NCBI GenBank assembly: GCA_046594215.1
Contig: JBKJPX010000035.1
Location: 6,377 to 70,376, forward strand
Length of the DNA: 64,000 nucleotides
Origin: Panacagrimonas sp046594215
Lineage (GTDB): Bacteria > Pseudomonadota > Gammaproteobacteria > Nevskiales > Nevskiaceae
Reading direction: 5' to 3'
Part shown: piece by piece, positions 51,652-59,499 of the stretch
Layout: each line of letters starts with the position of its first letter
How positions within the stretch are numbered: position 1 is the stretch's first letter
The notes under the pieces: generated by a model
Databases searched by the model: none
Told to the model about the DNA's origin: nothing
Seen by the model: the letters and a program-made list of their open reading frames with translations, nothing else
Translations under genes and position numbers: made by a program

Positions 51652-51678
51652 GGGCTGGGCGAAGCTCCGATGCTCAGA

Positions 51679-52461
51679 TCAATTCCCCAGGTAGAACGCG
51701 CGCGGATTGAACAGCCGGTCCGCGAGGTCCTTGTCGCTCATCAGCCCGGTGATCTTGATCTCGGTGTGCGTCTTTTCCTGCAGATCCTCGATGCGACCCT
51801 GCGTGAAATACCAGTAGGGGCCGGACTGCGCGAGATATTTCGCGCTGCTGGTGAAGCGCTTGCGCACGATGCCACCTTGCTGGAAGTCCGCCTTGAGCAC
51901 CATGCAGCTCTTCTGGTCGATCCAGGCGTAGACCTTGTCGAAGCGCGAACCGGCCGACGCATCGGCGGCCATCGACAGCACCCAGGCGGGACGCGACTCG
52001 AGATTCTCGACGCGGTCGAGCTTGAGCGTGCCGCCGGACATCGCGTAGGCGATCTGCTTGACGTCGGAATACGACAGGTCGGTACCGAACAGCGAGCCTT
52101 CCTTCATGCCGCCATTGATGCGCCGCACCTTCTGAAGCGCGGGGATGTAGACGTACATCTCCTCGTTCTTGCCCGACCGGTCCACTTCCTTGACAAGGTA
52201 GGCGGCGTCGCGCATGTCGGCCGGCGCGGTGACCCGCATCATCGCGTTGATCTTTCCCTTGTCGAGACGCGCGTGCAGCTTTCCCACGAGCGTGCGCGTA
52301 CCCCCGGTCTTGTCAGTGGAGGCGAGTTCGAATTCCCGAACCTGAAGGGCTTCCGGGATGTTCGCCTTCATGCAGGCGGTGATCGATTCAACGGTATCGG
52401 CAGCCTGGGCCGGAAGCACCCCGAGCGACACCAGGCAAAGAAGCGTGATCCATACACGCAT
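51679..52461 (-). CDS. Periplasmic LolA-like (outer membrane lipoprotein-sorting type) protein, RND partner
   Basis: 260 residues from the ATG at 52461; the longer frame has no signal peptide. Signal peptide (about 1-20, ending Ala-Gln-Ala). The rest fits the LolA-like family annotated as outer membrane lipoprotein-sorting proteins (Tyr-Val-Tyr-Ile-Pro-Ala-Leu-Gln-Lys-Val-Arg-Arg-Ile near 100-112, Tyr-Ala-Trp-Ile-Asp mid-protein). These half-barrel proteins often pair with MMPL-type RND transporters to carry a hydrophobic cargo across the periplasm. First gene of the two-gene operon; promoter in the divergent gap with the MerR gene. Confidence 0.85.
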   Translation of the reverse strand: MRVWITLLCLVSLGVLPAQAADTVESITACMKANIPEALQVREFELASTDKTGGTRTLVGKLHARLDKGKINAMMRVTAPADMRDAAYLVKEVDRSGKNEEMYVYIPALQKVRRINGGMKEGSLFGTDLSYSDVKQIAYAMSGGTLKLDRVENLESRPAWVLSMAADASAGSRFDKVYAWIDQKSCMVLKADFQQGGIVRKRFTSSAKYLAQSGPYWYFTQGRIEDLQEKTHTEIKITGLMSDKDLADRLFNPRAFYLGN

Positions 52462-52525
52462 GTAATGGGTCCCTCGTACCGTCACTATCCCCGCCCGAAG
52501 CTTACCGGCACAGAGGGCGCGTGCG

Positions 52526-52539
52526 CGGACCCGGGTCCG
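52526..52539. promoter_or_regulatory. 14-bp perfect palindrome in the LolA-like/merR gap
   Basis: CGGACCCGGGTCCG is a perfect 14-bp palindrome, 65 bases upstream of the LolA-like ATG and about 96 bases upstream of the merR ATG. Possible operator; no experiment or consensus is known to me. Confidence 0.4.
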
Positions 52540-52554
52540 GGGAAGCGCGCAGTC

Positions 52555-52604
52555 CGTCACGGCCGACACGCGAATGGTGATCCACCTCGGGCCCGGCCGT
52601 GACG
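52555..52604. promoter_or_regulatory. 11-bp inverted repeat before the merR start
   Basis: CGTCACGGCCG (52555-52565) and CGGCCGTGACG (52594-52604) are perfect complements with a 28-base spacer, ending 30 bases before the merR ATG. May be an operator for autoregulation or an mRNA leader hairpin. Confidence 0.4.
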
Positions 52605-52634
52605 AGGCGGGCGGTCAGCGCTTACATTCGAGAA

Positions 52635-53447
52635 ATGGCCCCCAAAGTACTGCCCGGCGCCGCGCGCCGCACGACGTCCGCGAAGAAGCCCCCCCACCGC
52701 GCCGGCGAGGACGTGGAGTTCACCATCGATGAACTCGCGCGCGAAGCGAGCACCACCGTGCGCAATGTCCGCGCCTACCAGGACCGCGGCCTGCTGCCAC
52801 CGCCCGCCAGACGCGGGCGCACGGGCTGGTATTCGAGCGACCATCTCGCGCGGCTGCGGCTGATCAACAGCCTGCTGGCGCGTGGCTACACGCTGGGCAA
52901 TATCGCCGAGCTCATCGATGCGCTGGAACGCGGCCACGACCTGCACCAGATCGTGGGGCTGGAGCGCGCCATCGCCAGCCCCTGGTCGGCCGAACAGCCG
53001 CGCCACTTCACGCTGCCCGAGCTGCTCAAGATGTTCGGCATCGTGTTCAACCCGCGCACCCTGGGCAAGGTCATCGAGCTGGGCCTGCTCGAGCCGGACG
53101 GGCTGCGCTACCGCGCGCCCAGCCCGAAGATGCTGATCGCCGGCGCGGAACTGGCCAAGGCCGGCATGCCGCTGGACGAACTGCTCAAGGTGATCGAAGG
53201 CCTGCGCGCCAACGTGCAGCGGGTGGCCGACCAGATGGTGCAGCTGATCGCACGCCTGCTCGACCACTACGGCGAGGGCCAGCTGCCGCCGCCCGAGGAT
53301 GTGCCCAAGCTCGCCGAAACGATCTGGCGTCTGCGCCCGCTGGCGATGATGGCGGTCGAAGCCGAGGTGTCGCGCGCGCTGGAGAAGTCGGCCAACAAGT
53401 TCCTCGGCGAGCGCGTGGCGCAGATCCTGGAGCAGATGCAGCGCTGA
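52635..53447 (+). CDS. MerR family transcriptional regulator
   Basis: 270 residues from the ATG at 52635, chosen over an upstream start 36 bases earlier. The N-terminal DNA-binding domain (about 28-95) reads Phe-Thr-Ile-Asp-Glu-Leu-Ala-Arg-Glu-Ala, then Val-Arg-Asn-Val-Arg-Ala-Tyr-Gln-Asp-Arg-Gly-Leu-Leu-Pro-Pro-Pro, the usual MerR helix and wing. The C-terminal half (about 110-270) is long and helical, without the Cys residues of metal sensors. The ligand is unknown. Divergent from the LolA-like/RND operon, so it probably regulates it. Confidence 0.87.
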   Translation: MAPKVLPGAARRTTSAKKPPHRAGEDVEFTIDELAREASTTVRNVRAYQDRGLLPPPARRGRTGWYSSDHLARLRLINSLLARGYTLGNIAELIDALERGHDLHQIVGLERAIASPWSAEQPRHFTLPELLKMFGIVFNPRTLGKVIELGLLEPDGLRYRAPSPKMLIAGAELAKAGMPLDELLKVIEGLRANVQRVADQMVQLIARLLDHYGEGQLPPPEDVPKLAETIWRLRPLAMMAVEAEVSRALEKSANKFLGERVAQILEQMQR

Positions 53448-53521
53448 GGTCTGTACCGCTCCAATAGGCTTCCTCCCAGGCCGCGCGGCCGATCGCGGGC
53501 TGCGTCCGGGCCACGGTCGAG

Positions 53522-56500
53522 TCAGGACGACGACCACGCCTGCGTTGCCGCCAGCCGCGGCCGCAGCCTCGCGGCGTGATGCGTGGCGCCCATCCGCTCG
53601 TAACGATCGTGCGCCCGCCGCAGCAGCAGTGCCCGGGCCTGCTCGTCGCTCGTGCGCGCCGCCTCCAGCTCGTCGACTCTGGGCTCCACGCCCAGTGCGT
53701 GCACGTCGTCGACCAGGAAGCGCGCGCGCTCGAAGCCTGCCCGCGCCGCGCCGTCGTCGAGCGCCTCGCGCGGCAGGGCCAGACGCGCGATCCAGGCACG
53801 CAGCTCCCAAAGTCGCGACCCGGAAGCCTGCGCACTGGCAATGCCGGCCTCGGCATGGCGCGCGGCGTCGTCGATGCGGCCCAGCCCCAGGCACGCCTCG
53901 GACAGCACCGCTAGCTGATGGGCCTCGAACTGGTGCGCGCCCTGGCCGCGTCGTGTCAGCGGCCGCGCCGCGCTGAGCGGGACCATGGCCTCGGCGTAGC
54001 GGCCGAGCAGGCATAGCGCCTGCCCTTTAGAACGCAGCGCCACCGCGTCGAAGAACGCGCTGCCGAAGGCGTCCGCCTGCTCGACCGCATTCTCGGCCTC
54101 TTCCATGACCCCGGTCGTATCTCCGGACAGCCAGGCCATCTCGACGCGCAGCCCGTGCATCCAGCTCGCGCTGCGGCCGTCGGCCTCGGCCAGGCGGATG
54201 GCCGTGTCCAGATCCTCGCGCGCCTGCCCGAGCTTCCCGTTCCAGGCGAGCTGGATCGACACGAAGGCGCGCGACATCGTGTTGTCGGCGTGGATCGGCC
54301 CCTTGAGCCAATCGTCGCCGCTGGCCCAGTTCACCAGGTCCAGGCCGTCGCGCAGCCGCCCGACCGAGGCGAAGGCCAGCAGGATCGAGAGCCGGAAGCG
54401 GCGGGCGAGCGAGGCCCGCGCGTCGTCGGGACAGTTGCGCACGCCGGTCTCGGCCAGTTCCATGGCGAGGTCCGCGTGGCCGCGCCGCAGCTGCTCGTTG
54501 GCGAACGCGATCGACAGTTCGGCGGCGCTGGCCAGGTCGCCGCAGGCGTCGGCCATCTGGCTCGCCTCGGCGTAGGCACGATCCACCGTCGTCGCGTCGA
54601 TCGAGATCAGCTGCGACAGGCGCACCAGCCCCGAGCGCGCGAGGATGCGCAGGCGCTGCACCTCGGGCGACACCGGAGCGCGATCCAGGTGCTCCACCGC
54701 GCGCTGGAACTGTTCGGCCGTGATGCGGGCGTCACGCGCGGAAAACCACAGCGCCGCGCGCAGATTCCAGCGCCCGGCGTTGGCCCAGTCGCCCGCCAGG
54801 GTCCAGTGCTCGGCGATGCTGCGCGCCAGCGCCTGCACCGGGTTGTCGGCGCAGGACTTCTCCAGCTGCGCGGCCAGGCGCGCGTGCATGCCGCTGCGGC
54901 TGGCCTCGAGCTGCGCCTGGTAGGCGACCTCGCGCATCAGCGGCTGCGCGAAGCGACGATGCCGGCCCTCGCAGCGCAGGAACCCAGCCTGTTCGAGCGC
55001 TGCCAGCGAGGGCGCCGGGTCTTCGCCGGGTTCGCAGACCAGCGCGAGCAGTTCCGGATCGAACGTGTTGCCGATGACCGAAGCGGCCTGCAGCAGGGTT
55101 TTCTGGCGTGGCGGCAGTCGATCGATACGCGCCGCGATCAGCGCGTGCACGGTGTCCGGGATCGGCAGCTCCACCACCGGGCGCACCACGCGATATGCGC
55201 CCTGCGCGCCCTCGAGGTGACCGGTCTCGGCCAGCGCGATCACGGCCTCCTCCACGAAATAGGGATTACCACCCGCGCGCTCGGCGACACGTGCCCCCAA
55301 CCCCGCGAGCGACGCGTCGTCGCCCAGCCAGGAATCGGCCAGCCGTGTCAGCGCCGTCGTGTCGAGCGGTCCGAGCATCACCGTGTCGTCCGTCGGCGGT
55401 GCGGGCGACGGCGCGGCGTCGGCGCGCCAGTTCAGAAGCAGCAGGGTCTGCGTGCCGACCACGGCCACCGCGAGTTGACGCACGAATTCGAGCGTGACCG
55501 CGTCCAGGTGCTGCAGATCCTCGAAGAGCAGGATCTGCGGCTCGCCGGCCTTGGGCAGGTAGTGCGCGAGCAGGCTCATCATCGAATCGCGCAGCGACGC
55601 CGCAAGCGCCTCGTTGAGCTCGCCCGGCCTGCCCACGCCGGCGAACTCCATCGCGAAGGCGAGCGCGCCGGGCCGGCTGCGCACCGGCTCGGGCAGGTCG
55701 TCCTCGATGCAGGCGCGGATGCTGTCGGCGTCGGCACCGGGGTCGACGCCGATGCGCGACAGGTACAGCGCGCGCGGCGCGGCCATCGGCTGGTGGCGCG
55801 CATAAGGCGAGGCGGCGGCGCGGTGCACGCGCACACCGCGCAGCGAAGCCGACGCCAGGAATTCTTGGCAGAGGCGCGACTTGCCGACGCCGGCCCCGCC
55901 CACGAGCGATACCACGCGGCCACGGCCGCTGGCAGCCTCGGCCATGCAGGCTTGCAGGCGCGCGAGTTCGACCTCGCGACCGAGGAACGGCGCGGCGACG
56001 TCCGCTGCGCGCCGCGCAAGGCGCGAGCCCTGCTCGCCGCGGCCCAGCAGCGCGAACACTTCCACCGCGCGATCGATGCCGTCGACGCGCGTGGCGCCCA
56101 GGCTGCGCAGGGTGAACGGTCCCTCCACCTGGAGCGCCGTGGCGCGCGAGAGATAGACCTGCCCCGGCTCGCAGATCTGCTCGAGCCGCGCGGCGAGATT
56201 CACCGTCGCGCCCTGGGCGGTGTAGTCCATGCGCAGGTCGTCGCCGATGCGGCCGACCACGACCTCGCCGGTGTTCAGGCCGATGCGCAGGGTCAGGTTC
56301 AGACCGCGCTCAAGCCGCAGTTCGTCGGCGAACCCGCGCACCGCCGCCTGCATCTCCAGCGCCGCGTGGCAGGCGCGTTGCGCATGGTCCTCGTGCGCGA
56401 CGGGCGCACCGAACAAGGCCATCACGCCATCGCCGGTGTACTGGTTGATGGTGCCCTCGTAACGGTGCACCGCGTGCGCGAGCAGGCCGAAGAACCGGTC

Positions 56501-56761
56501 GAGGATGGCGTGCCAGGCCTCGACGCCGGCCTGCTCGGCGAGGCGTGTGGAGCCCTTGATGTCGGCGAACAGCACCGTGACGCGCTTGCGCTCACCGATC
56601 ATCGCGGAGCGGTCCTTGAGCACGCGCTCGACGAGGTGTCGCGGGGTATAGCCGGCGCGCGCGGCACTGCTCGCGGGCGCGTCGCCAAGGCGCGTGCCGC
56701 ACTGGTTGCAGAATCGCGCGCCGTCCGGGTTGTCGGCAGCGCAGCTGGGACAGGCGATCAT
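53522..56761 (-). CDS. Class III nucleotide cyclase fused to an AAA-type ATPase and TPR-like repeats
   Basis: 1079 residues. A zinc ribbon (Cys4, 7, 18, 21) is followed by a class III adenylate/guanylate cyclase domain (about 58-240) with metal Asp67 (Phe-Ala-Asp-Ile-Lys-Gly-Ser-Thr) and Asp111 (Gly-Asp-Gly-Val-Met-Ala-Leu-Phe-Gly), and transition-state Asn188 and Arg192. The base-selecting Lys of many adenylate cyclases is replaced by Gln107, so cAMP versus cGMP is not settled. Then a large AAA-like ATPase with Walker A at 288-295, and helical repeats to the C-terminus. Such proteins behave as signalling STAND-type regulators. No transmembrane segment. It is convergent with merR and neighbours the RND-cNMP transporter. 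Confidence 0.88.
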   Translation of the reverse strand: MIACPSCAADNPDGARFCNQCGTRLGDAPASSAARAGYTPRHLVERVLKDRSAMIGERKRVTVLFADIKGSTRLAEQAGVEAWHAILDRFFGLLAHAVHRYEGTINQYTGDGVMALFGAPVAHEDHAQRACHAALEMQAAVRGFADELRLERGLNLTLRIGLNTGEVVVGRIGDDLRMDYTAQGATVNLAARLEQICEPGQVYLSRATALQVEGPFTLRSLGATRVDGIDRAVEVFALLGRGEQGSRLARRAADVAAPFLGREVELARLQACMAEAASGRGRVVSLVGGAGVGKSRLCQEFLASASLRGVRVHRAAASPYARHQPMAAPRALYLSRIGVDPGADADSIRACIEDDLPEPVRSRPGALAFAMEFAGVGRPGELNEALAASLRDSMMSLLAHYLPKAGEPQILLFEDLQHLDAVTLEFVRQLAVAVVGTQTLLLLNWRADAAPSPAPPTDDTVMLGPLDTTALTRLADSWLGDDASLAGLGARVAERAGGNPYFVEEAVIALAETGHLEGAQGAYRVVRPVVELPIPDTVHALIAARIDRLPPRQKTLLQAASVIGNTFDPELLALVCEPGEDPAPSLAALEQAGFLRCEGRHRRFAQPLMREVAYQAQLEASRSGMHARLAAQLEKSCADNPVQALARSIAEHWTLAGDWANAGRWNLRAALWFSARDARITAEQFQRAVEHLDRAPVSPEVQRLRILARSGLVRLSQLISIDATTVDRAYAEASQMADACGDLASAAELSIAFANEQLRRGHADLAMELAETGVRNCPDDARASLARRFRLSILLAFASVGRLRDGLDLVNWASGDDWLKGPIHADNTMSRAFVSIQLAWNGKLGQAREDLDTAIRLAEADGRSASWMHGLRVEMAWLSGDTTGVMEEAENAVEQADAFGSAFFDAVALRSKGQALCLLGRYAEAMVPLSAARPLTRRGQGAHQFEAHQLAVLSEACLGLGRIDDAARHAEAGIASAQASGSRLWELRAWIARLALPREALDDGAARAGFERARFLVDDVHALGVEPRVDELEAARTSDEQARALLLRRAHDRYERMGATHHAARLRPRLAATQAWSSS

Positions 56762-56789
56762 GCCGGCATCTTAGGGGAGAGCAGCGCAC

Positions 56790-57785
56790 ATGATCCTGAT
56801 TGCCGGCGCCGGCGCGGTGGGTACGATCCTGACGACGCACCTCGCGGCCGCCGGTCGCGACGTGCGTCTGTACGCGAGGCCCAAGGACGTCGCGCGCTTC
56901 GATGCGATCGCACGGGTGCGAACAGAATTTCCGGACGGACGCCCGGGACTGTCCGCGTCGCGTCCGCCACTGGTCACCACGCTCGACCTGCAAGGCGTGG
57001 AGGCGCTCGTGATCGGCGTGAAGTTTCCCGATCTCGCGCAACTCGTCGACCAGTTGCCGGATCCGATCCCACCGGGCTGCATCCTCGTGTCGACGCTCAA
57101 CGGCCATGCGCCCCTGCGCCTCCTGCGCGAGCGGCGTCCAGCTGCACGCGTGGTGCCGATGAGCGTAATGATGAACGGGCAGCTGCTCGCGCCGCTGCAC
57201 GCGCGCCTGGCGACGCGCGCGGAGATCGTGCTCGGCGATGCCGGCGCTGCGCTGCTTGCATGCTTCGAAGGCACCGGCATGATCGTGAAGGCGGCCCACG
57301 GGGACGAGGCCGTGTGGGGAAAGCTGCTGATCAATCTCGCCAACGCGATCTGCGCGCTGACGCGCACCACGTTCAAGGACCTGTTCCTCGACTCCGATCT
57401 TCGCCGCGTCTACGTCGCCGTGCTCGATGAGGCGACCGGGGCGCTCGATGCCGCAGGCCTGCCGTGGAAGCTGCCGCTGGCTCTTCCGTATCGCGCCTAT
57501 CGCTGGGCCTTGTTGCACGGCGGGTCGCTGCCCTGGTGGTTCGCGAAATACCGTAACGGTGTGCGCGAGGGCGCCTACCCATCGATGGTGTCGGACGTGG
57601 ACGCGGGCAAGCCGACGGAGGTCGAACAGCTCAATGGGGAGATCGTGCGGCTCGGCGGCGTAAGCGGATTTCCGACGCCGGTGAATGCGAAGCTGGTGAA
57701 GTTGATCGGGACGGGTGGAACGGCCGCGAGGATGAGTCCTGCGGAACTGCACGCAGCTGCGCTCGCCCTCCCCGCGCAGCGGTGA
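56790..57785 (+). CDS. 2-dehydropantoate 2-reductase family protein (PanE/ApbA)
   Basis: 331 residues. Rossmann-like start Met-Ile-Leu-Ile-Ala-Gly-Ala-Gly-Ala-Val-Gly (1-11) and a C-terminal ApbA_C domain (about 170-320) with Lys-Leu-Leu-Ile-Asn-Leu-Ala-Asn near 180, placing the catalytic Lys and Asn. Ketopantoate reductase of the pantothenate pathway is the type member, but many paralogues of this family act on other substrates. Followed by selO on the same strand after 199 bases. Confidence 0.8.
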   Translation: MILIAGAGAVGTILTTHLAAAGRDVRLYARPKDVARFDAIARVRTEFPDGRPGLSASRPPLVTTLDLQGVEALVIGVKFPDLAQLVDQLPDPIPPGCILVSTLNGHAPLRLLRERRPAARVVPMSVMMNGQLLAPLHARLATRAEIVLGDAGAALLACFEGTGMIVKAAHGDEAVWGKLLINLANAICALTRTTFKDLFLDSDLRRVYVAVLDEATGALDAAGLPWKLPLALPYRAYRWALLHGGSLPWWFAKYRNGVREGAYPSMVSDVDAGKPTEVEQLNGEIVRLGGVSGFPTPVNAKLVKLIGTGGTAARMSPAELHAAALALPAQR

Positions 57786-57868
57786 GAAGGCCGGGTGAGG
57801 CGCCGCTCTTTCGCTCGCGCCTGGAATTGCACGCCATTCGGAGATTCCTGAGGCCTGCCCTCACCCCG

Positions 57869-57903
57869 CCCTCTCTCCGTGCAAACAGCACATCCGGAGA
57901 GGG
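57869..57903. repeat. CCCTCTCTCCG/CGGAGAGGG palindrome
   Basis: CCCTCTCTCCG (57869-57879) pairs with CGGAGAGGG (57895-57903), with one two-base bulge, preceded by CCTCACCCCGC. This type of palindrome is frequent between genes in many proteobacteria. It lies in the gap between the PanE-like gene and selO, and may end transcription of the former. Confidence 0.45.
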
Positions 57904-57984
57904 AGACCCGCAAAGCTTTTCATCGGGATTCAGCGATTGTCGAGCCGCTGTCCGTCCCCCACATCGCTGGCGCAGAATGCCGGT

Positions 57985-59469
57985 ATGACCAACCCCCTCC
58001 TCCGACTCGACTGGGTCGATCACTTCGCGAAGCTGCCGGACGCGTACTTTTCGCGCGTCGCGCCCGCACCGCTGTCCGCGCCGCGCATGGTGCATTTCAA
58101 CACCGCGCTCGCCGCGCAGCTCGGACTCGAAGAATCCGCGGCACGCGACCCGGAGCTGCTCGCGATGATGTCCGGCAACGCCATCCGCCCGGATGCAGGC
58201 CCCATCGCCACCGTCTACGCCGGCCACCAGTTCGGCAGCTTCGTGCCGCAGCTCGGCGATGGCCGCGCGATGCTGCTCGGTCAGCTGCGCAATGCCGGGG
58301 GCGAATTGTTCGAAGTGCAGCTCAAGGGTGCGGGCCACACGCCGTACTCGCGCTTCGCCGATGGCCGCGCGGTGCTGCGTTCGAGCATCCGCGAGTACCT
58401 GTGCTCGGAAGCCATGCAGGCGCTCGGCATCCCGACTACGCGTGCGCTGGCGCTCACGGCCTCGCCCGACCCGGTGCGACGCGAACAGGTCGAGGGCGCC
58501 GCGATCGTGTGCCGCGTCGCGCCCAGCTTCGTGCGCTTCGGCCACTTCGAATTCTTCTACTACCAGCAGCGCAACGAGATGCTCGCGCCGCTGGCCGACC
58601 ACCTGATCCTCGACCACTTCCCGCAGTTCGCGGATCTGCCGAACAAGTACGCAGCCTGGCTCACCGAGGTGGTCCAACGCACGGCACGCCTGATGGCGCA
58701 GTGGCAGAACGTGGGCTTCTGCCACGGCGTGATGAACACCGACAACATGTCCGTGCTGGGCCTGACCATCGACTACGGTCCGTTCGGTTTCCTCGACGGC
58801 TTCGCCAGTGGACACATCTGCAACCACTCCGACGAAGCGGGCCGCTATGCCTACGAGCAGCAGCCGCGCGTGGGTTACTGGAACTCATCCAAGCTGCTGC
58901 AGGCGACACTGCCGCTGCTGCATGAAGAGCCCGAGCAGGCGGTCGAGATCGCGCAGGGCATTCTCGCGCACTACCCGTCCGTCTACGCGGACGCCGTGCT
59001 TGGCGGCTGGTGCGCGAAGCTCGGGTTACGCGAAGTCCGCGAGGGCGACCGCGACCTCGCGAACCTGTTCCTCAACATCCTGGATCGCGGCAGCAACGAT
59101 TTCACGCGCTGCTTCCGCGGACTCGCGAACGTGGTCTCGAATGCCGACGCCGCCCCCGCGGTTCGCGACGAGATCACCGACGTGGCCGCGTTCGACGCCT
59201 GGCTCGCGAGCTATCGCACGCGCCTGCAGGCCGAGGACAGCGAGGACGCCGAACGCCGCGTGCGCATGAATCGCGTCAATCCCAAGTACGTGCTGCGCAA
59301 CCACCTGCTGCAGTCGGCCATCGAGAAGTCCGAGCACGGCATCGACGACGAGGTCGACCGCCTGTTCCGGCTGCTGTCGCGCCCGTTCGACGAACAACCG
59401 GAATTCGAGTCTTACGCGGCGCAACCGCCGGAGTGGGCGCGCGAGATCAGCGTGAGCTGTTCGTCGTGA
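57985..59469 (+). CDS. selO: SelO/YdiU protein adenylyltransferase
   Basis: 494 residues from the ATG at 57985; the frame runs 16 codons further upstream without family similarity. SelO is a pseudokinase that transfers AMP to Ser, Thr or Tyr residues of target proteins under redox stress. Hallmarks include Tyr-Ala-Gly-His-Gln-Phe-Gly, Gln-Leu-Lys-Gly-Ala-Gly-x-Thr-Pro-Tyr-Ser-Arg and Gly-Val-Met-Asn-Thr-Asp-Asn-Met. The C-terminal Ser-Cys-Ser-Ser places cysteine where eukaryotic SelO carries selenocysteine. Convergent with the next gene; only 30 bases separate the stops. Confidence 0.94.
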   Translation: MTNPLLRLDWVDHFAKLPDAYFSRVAPAPLSAPRMVHFNTALAAQLGLEESAARDPELLAMMSGNAIRPDAGPIATVYAGHQFGSFVPQLGDGRAMLLGQLRNAGGELFEVQLKGAGHTPYSRFADGRAVLRSSIREYLCSEAMQALGIPTTRALALTASPDPVRREQVEGAAIVCRVAPSFVRFGHFEFFYYQQRNEMLAPLADHLILDHFPQFADLPNKYAAWLTEVVQRTARLMAQWQNVGFCHGVMNTDNMSVLGLTIDYGPFGFLDGFASGHICNHSDEAGRYAYEQQPRVGYWNSSKLLQATLPLLHEEPEQAVEIAQGILAHYPSVYADAVLGGWCAKLGLREVREGDRDLANLFLNILDRGSNDFTRCFRGLANVVSNADAAPAVRDEITDVAAFDAWLASYRTRLQAEDSEDAERRVRMNRVNPKYVLRNHLLQSAIEKSEHGIDDEVDRLFRLLSRPFDEQPEFESYAAQPPEWAREISVSCSS

Positions 59470-59499
59470 AGTTCGCGGTCATCAGCGGCAGCGGATGAT

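Noticed and set aside
48763..52602. Plus-strand open frame of 1279 codons opposite the RND transporter
   Set aside because: Composition is His/Arg/Gln/Ala-rich, no domain motifs, and it is fully antisense to well-supported RND and LolA-like genes; a GC-rich shadow frame.
54155..57430. Plus-strand open frame of 1091 codons opposite the nucleotide cyclase
   Set aside because: Antisense shadow of a gene with clear motifs; biased composition without family features.
59440..59469. Selenocysteine readthrough at the end of selO
   Set aside because: The codon at the relevant position encodes cysteine (Ser-Cys-Ser-Ser) and no UGA is bypassed; the bacterial form is as expected.
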